Positions 1-7,862 of a stretch of DNA of 64,000 nucleotides are shown piece after piece. The stretch is taken from NCBI GenBank assembly GCA_002071445.1, contig MWFE01000060.1:62001-126000 (forward strand), in the 5' to 3' direction. Every line of letters starts with the position of its first letter. The first letter of the stretch is position 1. The notes beneath the pieces were generated by a model. It was not told where the DNA came from. It was given only the letters and a program-made list of their open reading frames with translations, and did no database searches. The translations under genes were made by a program, and so were the position numbers. The DNA comes from Bacteroidetes bacterium ADurb.Bin008 (lineage in GTDB: Bacteria; Bacteroidota; Bacteroidia; Bacteroidales; Tenuifilaceae).

Positions 1-94
1 TGGGCATGTATTGAGCTGCAGCATGGTTTATACCTATATAGGCAACAACGATGAGCATGAATAGTAATAGAATTGTTCGGTGTTTCATAAGCAT
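1..94 (-). CDS. Partial secreted protein, N-terminal signal peptide only
   Basis: Only the first 30 or so codons are in the window; the gene runs leftward off the edge. The reverse strand reads MLMKHRTILLLFMLIVVA followed by YIGINHAAAQYMP. That is a basic start, a hydrophobic core and a small-residue AAAQ cleavage site, so a Sec signal peptide. ATG codons at 94 and 88 are both possible. No function can be assigned from this fragment. Confidence 0.6.
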   Translation of the reverse strand, partial: MLMKHRTILLLFMLIVVAYIGINHAAAQYMP

Positions 95-374
95 TTAGTT
101 TTAGTTAGTAATTAGGTTAACGGGTATGTCACATTAAAGACAAAAACTACTTATAAAAAACACAATGCAATTTAAATAATTTTGTGCAAAATAACACACG
201 CAATATTCTGCATTCCTATGATTTGCAATTGGCAAAAAGTTGTATGAGAGAAACTCCCATTCAAACATACTCTTTTTTCAGCATGTGTTTGCTAAGGGTC
301 AATGAACCTATTTGCAATTGGTTTGTTTAGGTAATTAACGCAATAGCATTAACAAACTAAATAAAAATACCGCT

Positions 375-1379
375 ATGACCAATACCACTACCAGCTACAT
401 GGGGCTTAAGTTGAAAAATCCCATTATCGTTTCCAGTTCGGGGTTAACTGATACTCTGGGGAATATCATAGACCTTGAGGCCAACGGCGCGGGCGCCGTG
501 GTTGTAAAATCCCTTTTCGAAGAGGAGATTTTAATGGATGCCGAGGACAACATGAACAAGATGCAGGCAACCGGGTTTATCTATCCGGAAACCTTTGAGT
601 ACTTTGACTATGATGAAATCAGCGATCCCGTTGGTGATTACCTTAAGCTTATTGCCGATGCCAAGGCCAAGGTGAAAATTCCCGTCATTGCCAGCATCAA
701 CTGTGTAACCGCCAACAAATGGCCCGATTTTGCCAAGCGCATCCAGGATGCCGGTGCCGATGGCATAGAGCTAAACATTTTCCCGCTATCATCCGACCCC
801 GACAGAACTGCTGAGGAAAATGATCAGCTTTACTTCGACATTATTAACAGTGTTACAAGTCTGGTAACCATACCGGTATCGGTAAAAATCAGCTCGTACC
901 ATGCCGCCCTTTCCAATTTCATTAAAAGGCTCAGCCAAACGCCCATTAAGGGAATAGTGCTTTTCAACCGTTACTACCGACCTGATATCGACATCAATAC
1001 CTTTGAATATACAACGACCAATGTGTTGAGCACACCCGCGGAGATGGCCTTGCCGTTGAGATGGATTTCCATCATGTCGGGCAGGGTATCGAACGACCTG
1101 TGCGCTTCAACGGGTGTTCACAATAGCGAGGGATTGGTTAAGCAGCTGCTGGCTGGAGCCAAAGCGGTGCAGGTATGCTCCGCTATTTACCGTAACGGGC
1201 CCAGCCATATTCGGGAGATGTTAGATGGCCTGCAGAGATGGATGAAGGAACATGGTTTTGACAACATTGATGCATTCAGGGGCAAAATGAGCCAGGTACA
1301 TTCCCACAATCCGACCGCTATGGAAAGGGTGCAGTTTATGCAGATTTTCAACAAGAGGGGTAAGGGCTCTAAGGGTTGA
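375..1379 (+). CDS. Dihydroorotate dehydrogenase-like flavoprotein
   Basis: 334 aa, a TIM-barrel FMN protein of the dihydroorotate dehydrogenase-like group common in Bacteroidota. The N-terminus YMGLKLKNPIIVSSSG is the usual first strand. The C-terminal STGVHNSEGLVKQLLAGAKA and QVCSAIYRNG form the phosphate-binding end of an FMN barrel. Two canonical PyrD signatures are not visible: the substrate loop NxxGxPN is absent, and the usual ELNxSCPN strand reads ELNIFPLSSDP. Orotate chemistry is therefore uncertain and the true substrate is unknown. It is monocistronic, with a 286-base spacer upstream. Confidence 0.75.
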   Translation: MTNTTTSYMGLKLKNPIIVSSSGLTDTLGNIIDLEANGAGAVVVKSLFEEEILMDAEDNMNKMQATGFIYPETFEYFDYDEISDPVGDYLKLIADAKAKVKIPVIASINCVTANKWPDFAKRIQDAGADGIELNIFPLSSDPDRTAEENDQLYFDIINSVTSLVTIPVSVKISSYHAALSNFIKRLSQTPIKGIVLFNRYYRPDIDINTFEYTTTNVLSTPAEMALPLRWISIMSGRVSNDLCASTGVHNSEGLVKQLLAGAKAVQVCSAIYRNGPSHIREMLDGLQRWMKEHGFDNIDAFRGKMSQVHSHNPTAMERVQFMQIFNKRGKGSKG

Positions 1380-1715
1380 TAAGTTTTCAAATTAAAACAG
1401 GATACACTAAAATCAATTACTGTCTGTTAGGGCACCGCAATGGAAACGTTTGGGGGGCCTGAGCGATGATGTGGTGCTACGCACCGGCTCGTTTTACGTT
1501 CCGGGTTTGGCGTTTGGCGTTTAACGTTTTGCGTTTGAAGGTTGGCGCTCCTAGTTCTTGGTTCTTTGTGGTACTCTGTGGTCAAGAATCGAGTAAAGTG
1601 TTCGGGGTGCAGGGCTCATTGCGCATTGTTCTTTTAATATCCAAGGTCTATTTGATTATTTCATATATTTACCGTTTTAAAATAGCATCGAATACCCATT
1701 TTAAAGGATAAGTAT
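1380..1715. other. Intergenic filler with quasi-periodic words
   Basis: 336 bases without a supported gene. Around 1495-1640 there are near-repeating words such as GTTTGGCGTTTAACG and CTTTGTGGTACTCTGTGG, of the same style as the filler at 24.73-24.93, 27.3-27.45 and 35.2 kb. The possible reading frame here has no family resemblance. A weak TATATTTA box sits at 1664-1671, before the T9SS adhesin start. Confidence 0.4.
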
Positions 1716-4259
1716 ATGAAATCCACTATTACAACACTTCTGACGCTTTTTGTGTCGATTAATGTATTTTCTCAAATCATTTTCGAGGACTCTTTCGAGA
1801 CGGGTAATGTGAATGGACAGAAACCCGTAGGTTGGTATTGCGGCGATACGCCCAAATGGCTTGCCGGTGAAGGCGAACAACACCACAATCGATACGCGCA
1901 TACAGGAAACTGGTATGCTTACTTCTCCTATAACAGCAACGGCTGGATGTTCAAGGAGGCGGCACTGGAAGCCGACCAAACCTACGAGTTCTCCATGTGG
2001 TACATGACCGACGGGTTCGATGGATTTCAGTACGAGGTTATGTTAGGAACAGATACCCTGGGAAGTTCAATGACCCAAACCATTCAACCTTTAACGGCCA
2101 TTAACAACACTAATTACCAACAGCTGAAAATACTGTTTACTGCAAATAGTTCTGAAATCCAATACCTTGGCATTCATGGCATTTCAACCAATTCCCCCTG
2201 GTATCTCTGTGTGGATGATGTTGTTCTGCGCCATGTGGAGGATTACAGCTTCGAAACCAACAGGATTACACCCGATACCATTGCCTATTCAGGCTCGTAT
2301 TACGATTACATAGTATTTATAGCCAATACCGGATTGAATTCCGACACCTACAATCTCAGCAGTGTATCCGATTGGGATGTGGAGTTTTACGATCATACCC
2401 TCTCCAACCAAATCACTTCCCTTGAAATCGAGGCGCAGGATACCTCCTACTTCAGCATTCGCCAGTATGTACCGTCGCAGGGTGTTACGTTTGGGCAGGT
2501 ACATACGGCTACTGTAACCATAAATTCGCAGAATTCATCCCTTCAGGATGAACTGGAGATAGTTACTACAGCCGTTACACCCATTGGCAATTTCCCCTAC
2601 TTTCAGGGATTTGATGATATTACCACATTCCCATTGGGCTGGAATACTTACAGGCTGATTGGCAACTACGCCTTCGAACTTATCGCCGAGGGCCAATATC
2701 CCGATTGCACCCCCATGGATGGCTCGGCTGGCATGGCGTTCTACCGTTCTTTCTCATCGCACGCAGGCAATGAGTCCACCCTCGTCTCCCCTCCTCTCAG
2801 CTTTAACGATGAGGAGTATATCGTTCGGTTTTGGGTATTCCGCACTGACAATATTAGCAATCGCGAGGATAAATTTCAGATATTCCTTTCGGATGACGAG
2901 CACCTAAGTAATGCTGTGATGCTGGGCGAAGTGCACAGGGCCATAAATTTCGAACCGGTGGAAACCGAGAACGGATGGTTTGAGTACAGCTATGTATTCA
3001 ACCCCGAATCGTCCGTTAAACACATTGTGTTCAAAGCCGTGAGCGCATACGGCTGGAATATGTACCTGGATAATGTGAAAATCGTCAGGAATGCACCCGA
3101 TGAAGATCCTCCGCAGCTGATAAGCCTTTCCAATACAACACAGTATGCCTATTTGCCCATGCATGTCGTTGCGGTTGTACGCGATGAATCGCCGGGAACA
3201 CCAACCGTGGAGGGCATTTACAACATTGAAGGTGATGACGTTACCTTTCCGCTAACATTGATATCGGATAAGCGTGGAGATTTTAAGTTTGAGGGCGAAA
3301 TTCCGCCTCAGCCGGATAGCACTGTTGGTACTTTAAAACTTGTGATGACCGATACCTATGATAATAGTGCCACTTCTGAAATCTATACGATTAAATGGCA
3401 GGGTATTGCGCCACTTTTAGAGGAGAGTTTTGAAAATGAGTTTCCCCCTGAGGGGTGGACAATCGATGGCGAACCGCTAACATGGTGTATCTGGCGTCAG
3501 GTTGGAGTTGATTACTACGATGATAGCGATGGCAATGAGTATATCGTTTACCCCAAGCACGGCAAAAAGCAGGCGGGTGTAGCATGGGATTTCTATGAGA
3601 ATCATCAGGACGAATGGCTGATTACTCCGCCCATAACCATAACCGACTCCGCCTACCTGACCTTCGAAACCTTTGCGCAGTATGGCAGCATGTGGTATGA
3701 TCACTATACCGTATCGGTATCAACCAACGGAATCAACTGGAATACTCTATGGGATGCTTTTTACCTTAACACATATGTAAATCAATACGATGAAAAGGTA
3801 TATTTGCCGTTGGACGACTACATTGGCCAAACCATCTACATAGCATGGCGTGCTTATAATACCCTTTACGACAATTTCTGGTACTCCTGGTACATTGATG
3901 ATGTGAGGGTTGAAAAACGCCACCATGATACCGGAGATGACGGGGACGATGATGACGATGACGATGATGATGGAACGGGAGCCCCTTCCCTGTTCGGTTC
4001 GAGTTTTGATTTTGAAATTGTTCAAAACCCTGTTTGTAATCTACTTGCATTTACAATTAACGGGATCGAAACAGGAAAATATCATTTAACCATTTATGAT
4101 ATTTCGGGCAAACCTGTACAAAGCGAGCGACTCGACCATTCTACCCCGTCTGGCACGGTAAATACCGTAAATATTGCTAATTTGGGAGCGGGAATGTATA
4201 TCTGTCGTTTGGAGTACAACGGAGAGGCCATTGCCAAAAAATTTATTGTCGTGCGATAA
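1716..4259 (+). CDS. T9SS-exported adhesin with choice-of-anchor J / cleaved-adhesin domains
   Basis: 847 aa. A signal peptide (MKSTITTLLTLFVSINVFSQ) is followed by several jelly-roll segments of the cleaved-adhesin/choice-of-anchor J type: one near residues 20-155, one near 295-450 (PYFQGFDDITTFPLGW) and one near 565-725 (EESFENEFPPEGWTIDG, SWYIDDVRVEK). A linker of about 13 acidic residues (DDGDDDDDDDDDG) precedes the last 80 residues, which form a typical type A T9SS sorting domain (LTIYDISGKPVQS, GMYICRLEYNGEAIAKKF). It is presumably secreted or surface anchored. Ligand binding is inferred only from family habit. Confidence 0.85.
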   Translation: MKSTITTLLTLFVSINVFSQIIFEDSFETGNVNGQKPVGWYCGDTPKWLAGEGEQHHNRYAHTGNWYAYFSYNSNGWMFKEAALEADQTYEFSMWYMTDGFDGFQYEVMLGTDTLGSSMTQTIQPLTAINNTNYQQLKILFTANSSEIQYLGIHGISTNSPWYLCVDDVVLRHVEDYSFETNRITPDTIAYSGSYYDYIVFIANTGLNSDTYNLSSVSDWDVEFYDHTLSNQITSLEIEAQDTSYFSIRQYVPSQGVTFGQVHTATVTINSQNSSLQDELEIVTTAVTPIGNFPYFQGFDDITTFPLGWNTYRLIGNYAFELIAEGQYPDCTPMDGSAGMAFYRSFSSHAGNESTLVSPPLSFNDEEYIVRFWVFRTDNISNREDKFQIFLSDDEHLSNAVMLGEVHRAINFEPVETENGWFEYSYVFNPESSVKHIVFKAVSAYGWNMYLDNVKIVRNAPDEDPPQLISLSNTTQYAYLPMHVVAVVRDESPGTPTVEGIYNIEGDDVTFPLTLISDKRGDFKFEGEIPPQPDSTVGTLKLVMTDTYDNSATSEIYTIKWQGIAPLLEESFENEFPPEGWTIDGEPLTWCIWRQVGVDYYDDSDGNEYIVYPKHGKKQAGVAWDFYENHQDEWLITPPITITDSAYLTFETFAQYGSMWYDHYTVSVSTNGINWNTLWDAFYLNTYVNQYDEKVYLPLDDYIGQTIYIAWRAYNTLYDNFWYSWYIDDVRVEKRHHDTGDDGDDDDDDDDDGTGAPSLFGSSFDFEIVQNPVCNLLAFTINGIETGKYHLTIYDISGKPVQSERLDHSTPSGTVNTVNIANLGAGMYICRLEYNGEAIAKKFIVVR

Positions 4260-4292
4260 AACCCTTATTATCGCTTCTTTAGACAATGCTTT

Positions 4293-4329
4293 TGTTAATA
4301 TATTTTAATCGTTGTTAATATATTTTAAT
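4293..4329. promoter_or_regulatory. Tandem 17-bp repeat upstream of TPR gene promoter
   Basis: TGTTAATATATTTTAAT occurs twice exactly, at 4293-4309 and 4313-4329, a 20-bp period close to two helical turns. It ends 10 bases before the -33-like TTG of the next promoter. This placement suits a transcription-factor binding site, which is inference. Confidence 0.4.
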
Positions 4330-4339
4330 GACATAGGCA

Positions 4340-4369
4340 TTGTTTCAGCTCCTAATATGTATAGATTTG
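4340..4369 (+). promoter_or_regulatory. Bacteroidota-type promoter for TPR gene
   Basis: TTG at 4340-4342 and TAGATTTG at 4362-4369, separated by 19 bases, match the -33/-7 pattern (TTG, TAnnTTTG). The ATG follows 22 bases after the -7 box. Confidence 0.55.
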
Positions 4370-4391
4370 CAGCGAAAGATTGCAATATACC

Positions 4392-5792
4392 ATGAACGAG
4401 GACAGAGATTTTTCTTTTGGCTACATGAGCACTATTCAAATGGTAAGTCAATACGAAGCTTTGCTCAGGCAGGGGAAAAATCCTTTTTTCGACGTTGCCG
4501 ATTTTGAACGCATAATCGAGTTTTACTTTGAGTCTGACAATGCCAAGAGGGCTGCCGAAGCCATCAATATAGCATCACAAATACACCCCTATTCATCGGA
4601 GATACAGTTGAAAAGGATTGAGTTGCTGATTGTTGATGGCAATTATAGGCAGGCCATACAGCATCTCAACGTTTTAATAAAAATCGAATCGAATTGTAGC
4701 GAGGCTTATTACCTGAAAGGTCAATGTCATCTTGGGCTCAACGAGTTCGAAATGGCTGAGATTGCCTTTGACAAGGCACTATCGGATGCATCGGACGACA
4801 GGGTTGATTTGCTATGCAGAATAGCCTCCTTATATCAGGATATTACGGAGTTTAACAGCGCCATTTCATACCTCGTGGAAGCATACGGGATTGATAACCA
4901 TTCCATGCATATCAACTTCGAATTGGGGTATTGTTACGAATGTGTGGGCGACTATCCGCTTAGCATTAAACACTACAACCATTGCTTAGACATTAACCCG
5001 TTCTCATCGGATGCCTGGTTCAATCTGGGGCTGGTTTATACCCGTACGGGAGATTTCGAAAAGGCCGTTGAAGCATACGACTATGCCATTGCCGTTGATC
5101 CTATGAATAGCGCTGCAATTCACAATAAGGCGAACACCCTGGTAACAATTGGCAAGTACCATGAGGCCATTGACGAACTCACCGAATTGATTGCCTACGA
5201 GCCAAAAAACTCGTCTCTATACGTTTCCATGGGCGATTGTTACGAGCGAATTGGTAATTACGACAAGGCAATGGCGTCATACCTAAAAGGGCTTGAAATT
5301 TTCCCCTCATGCGCCGAGGCTTATTTTGGCATCGGCATTGTGAAACTAAGGACAATGCAACCGCACTTAGCATTGGACTACATTAACAAAGCGCTGGCCA
5401 TTGAGCCCGAGAACTACGACTTTTGGCTTGGCATGGCCAGAGTAAAATACGAGGTGAACAAGATTGATGAGGCGTTGGATGCATACCGGCAGGCTACCAT
5501 CCTAAACCCAGATGAACCAGAGGCCTATATTGGTTTGGCCGAAACCCTTCTCTACAAAGAATCATTTGCCGATGTTGTGGAGCTCTACAATTCCATAGCC
5601 GACAGGTTTAGCCAAACATACCCCCTAAAAGTGATTTGTGCTGCCGCCATGTACTTACAGAATAAACCCAACAAAGCTGTTGAACTTCTTAAAGGGGCAA
5701 AAATGATTGATTCTGCTGCCATTGACGAGTTCTTCTCCATTTTACCTACAGTTAACGACGAGTATTTCGTCAGCAAGTTGAAATTACTTTAG
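4392..5792 (+). CDS. Tetratricopeptide repeat protein
   Basis: 466 aa, soluble, no signal peptide. About 11 consecutive 34-residue TPR units fill the protein from residue 50 on; typical units read AWFNLGLVYTRTGDFEKAVE and AYFGIGIVKLRTMQPHLALD. TPR arrays mediate protein-protein contacts, and no catalytic domain is seen. The frame is open from a TTG at 4380, but the ATG at 4392 lies sensibly after the TAGATTTG promoter box. The partner is unknown. Confidence 0.85.
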   Translation: MNEDRDFSFGYMSTIQMVSQYEALLRQGKNPFFDVADFERIIEFYFESDNAKRAAEAINIASQIHPYSSEIQLKRIELLIVDGNYRQAIQHLNVLIKIESNCSEAYYLKGQCHLGLNEFEMAEIAFDKALSDASDDRVDLLCRIASLYQDITEFNSAISYLVEAYGIDNHSMHINFELGYCYECVGDYPLSIKHYNHCLDINPFSSDAWFNLGLVYTRTGDFEKAVEAYDYAIAVDPMNSAAIHNKANTLVTIGKYHEAIDELTELIAYEPKNSSLYVSMGDCYERIGNYDKAMASYLKGLEIFPSCAEAYFGIGIVKLRTMQPHLALDYINKALAIEPENYDFWLGMARVKYEVNKIDEALDAYRQATILNPDEPEAYIGLAETLLYKESFADVVELYNSIADRFSQTYPLKVICAAAMYLQNKPNKAVELLKGAKMIDSAAIDEFFSILPTVNDEYFVSKLKLL

Positions 5793-5900
5793 AGGTCATC
5801 CTTCACCGGCGGTTTTAACGTTCCTCTTACACAAACATTATACGCCTTGGTTTTCAAAAAACAACATATACCCCATCAGGACAAAAATTATATTTTGTTC

Positions 5901-5908
5901 TAATTTTG
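5901..5908 (+). promoter_or_regulatory. Putative -7 box for popT-like gene
   Basis: TAATTTTG matches TAnnTTTG, 37 bases before the ATG. No clear -33 partner is visible. Confidence 0.4.
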
Positions 5909-5945
5909 CTTTGAATTTCTTTAACCATACTTTTTCCATAACCAT

Positions 5946-6893
5946 ATGAACAAAATAGTAAAAGAGTACTCCCTCTACCTTGTTAAAGGGATGGGAATGG
6001 GTGCAGCCAATGTAATCCCGGGAGTTTCGGGCGGTACCATAGCGCTGATTACCGGAATTTTTGAACGCATTATCCATGCCATCAAATCCATTGACTTAAT
6101 TGCCTTAAGATTGCTATTCAAAGGGAAAATAAAAGAATTGCTGGAGCGTGTCGATTTTTACTTCCTCGTTGCAGTTCTCTCGGGAATGGTGATTAGCATA
6201 GTAACCTTCGCCAAACTCTTCAAATATCTGTTTGCCAATTATCCTATATACATCTGGTCGTTCTTTTTCGGCTTAATCGTTATATCCATATTCTACGTTG
6301 GAAAGACCATATCAAAATGGAAATTTAGCGTAATCGTTTCATTTGTGATTGGTACGGCTGTTGCCGTTTGGATATCGTACATGAACCCTGCTGCTCCAAA
6401 CGACTCTACCCTATATTTAATGATTTGCGGTGTTGTTGCAGTGTGCAGCATGATTCTCCCGGGCATTTCGGGTTCATTCGTGCTAATCCTGATGGGTAAT
6501 TACGAGTTGATAATGATTGATGCCGTGAGCGAAGGGAATATTGGAATCCTTGCCCCTGCTGTTTTCGGTGGTATTGTAGGAATTCTTGCCCTGTCCCATG
6601 TGCTTTCATGGATATTTAAAAAGTATAAAGACCAAACTATTTCGCTGCTCACGGGTTTTATTTTAGGCTCTGTGAGCATTCTGTGGCCATGGAAGGATGT
6701 GGTTTACAGAACAGATGCGCTGGGCAATTTTATTCTAAAGAATAACGAGAAAATTGTTCAAAGCTATAAACCTGTCTTGCCCGAATCGTTTAACAATGAG
6801 GTGCTGCTGGCATTCGGCTTTGCCATTTTGGGAGTGCTGACCATTGTAGTGTTGGAGTGGTTGGCCAAAAAACATGACGAAAAAGCGGCATAG
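5946..6893 (+). CDS. popT: DUF368 membrane protein, PopT-type polyprenyl-phosphate translocase
   Basis: 315 aa polytopic membrane protein with the DUF368 hallmark NVIPGVSGGTIALITGIFER near residue 22 and a second internal copy, SMILPGISGSFVLILMGNYE, near residue 170. The two halves form an inverted-repeat-like arrangement. DUF368 proteins have been described as undecaprenyl-phosphate translocases that return the C55 lipid carrier to the cytoplasmic leaflet for wall and polysaccharide synthesis. It is followed after 55 bases by a DUF3108 gene and then by a GT51 glycosyltransferase, which fits an envelope role. The symbol is by family, not verified. Confidence 0.8.
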   Translation: MNKIVKEYSLYLVKGMGMGAANVIPGVSGGTIALITGIFERIIHAIKSIDLIALRLLFKGKIKELLERVDFYFLVAVLSGMVISIVTFAKLFKYLFANYPIYIWSFFFGLIVISIFYVGKTISKWKFSVIVSFVIGTAVAVWISYMNPAAPNDSTLYLMICGVVAVCSMILPGISGSFVLILMGNYELIMIDAVSEGNIGILAPAVFGGIVGILALSHVLSWIFKKYKDQTISLLTGFILGSVSILWPWKDVVYRTDALGNFILKNNEKIVQSYKPVLPESFNNEVLLAFGFAILGVLTIVVLEWLAKKHDEKAA

Positions 6894-6948
6894 CGTTTTA
6901 ACCCTTTGATTGATTGTTCCGTAAAAGATGTAAACATCACTTTACACC

Positions 6949-7776
6949 ATGCGCCATAAATTAATTACAATCATCATTTCAATATTTTTGGGTGGCAGTA
7001 TTCCTTTATTTGCCCAGGTTGCAGGGTGTGAAGTAAATAATGTGCCGTTTTTCTCCGGCGAAAGGGTGACCTACAGGGCGGTTTACAACTGGGGGTTTAT
7101 ATGGGTCAATGCGGGTGATGTGGTTTTTACCGTGTCGGATACTATCTATAACAGCCAATCGGCATGGCATCTGAAATCGGAAGGGTGGACACTCAAACAG
7201 TACGATTGGTTCTATAAGGTACGCGACAGGTTCGAGTCTATTGTGTACAAGGAGGGCTACAAGCCCGTTTGGTTTGAAAGGGATACCCACGAAGGAAGTT
7301 ACGAATCTTACAACCACTACCAATTCCGTTATCCGACGGAAGAGATTGAAATTATCAGCCGTACATCCGACAGGCCTTATAAACAGGAAGTTTTGCCTCT
7401 CAAACCATGCACTTTCGATATACTTAGCGCCATTTACTACTGCCGCAGTATCGACTTCTCAAAGTACAGCATTGGCGAGAAAATTCCGCTAACCATGGCA
7501 GTTGACAACGAAATTTTTGAACTATTCATACGATATCTGGGCAAGGAAAAGCTGACAACACGCGAGGGCAACTCATTCAATACCATACGTTTTTCGGTGA
7601 TGTTAGTTGAGGGTACTATTTTCAAAGGAGGCGAAGACCTTTTTGTGTGGGTAACCGACGATATGAATAAAATTCCCATCCTGGTGGAAGCCAAAATACT
7701 GGTTGGCTCTGTTAAGGCCGTACTTTCGGGCATGGAAGGGTTGAAGTATCCGGTTACCTCACGAATTTACCCATAA
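6949..7776 (+). CDS. DUF3108 periplasmic protein
   Basis: 275 aa. A signal peptide (IITIIISIFLGGSIPLFAQ-like core, cut near residue 22) precedes a beta-rich domain with the DUF3108 pattern: an opening GERVTYRAVYNWGFIWVNAG, a middle KVRDRFESIV, and an end VWVTDDMNKIPILVEAKILV with GSVKAVLSGMEGLKYP. The fold is related to lipoprotein-carrier-like barrels. The function is unknown. It lies between the DUF368 and GT51 genes on the same strand and is probably co-transcribed with the former. Confidence 0.75.
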   Translation: MRHKLITIIISIFLGGSIPLFAQVAGCEVNNVPFFSGERVTYRAVYNWGFIWVNAGDVVFTVSDTIYNSQSAWHLKSEGWTLKQYDWFYKVRDRFESIVYKEGYKPVWFERDTHEGSYESYNHYQFRYPTEEIEIISRTSDRPYKQEVLPLKPCTFDILSAIYYCRSIDFSKYSIGEKIPLTMAVDNEIFELFIRYLGKEKLTTREGNSFNTIRFSVMLVEGTIFKGGEDLFVWVTDDMNKIPILVEAKILVGSVKAVLSGMEGLKYPVTSRIYP

Positions 7777-7862
7777 GCAAATTGTGTTACAATTAGGCTA
7801 CTGTCAAACCCCATTTGGTTCCAAAAAATAGTACCTTTACTATTCATTAATCTCGTAAGGCC

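Noticed and set aside
1466..1711. 81-codon open frame on the + strand
   Set aside because: Lies in word-repeat filler, has no family resemblance, and its composition follows the repeats.
3747..4050. Two overlapping minus-strand frames opposite the T9SS adhesin
   Set aside because: They mirror the Asp-rich linker and the sorting domain of the real gene; the His/Val runs are antisense of Asp codons.
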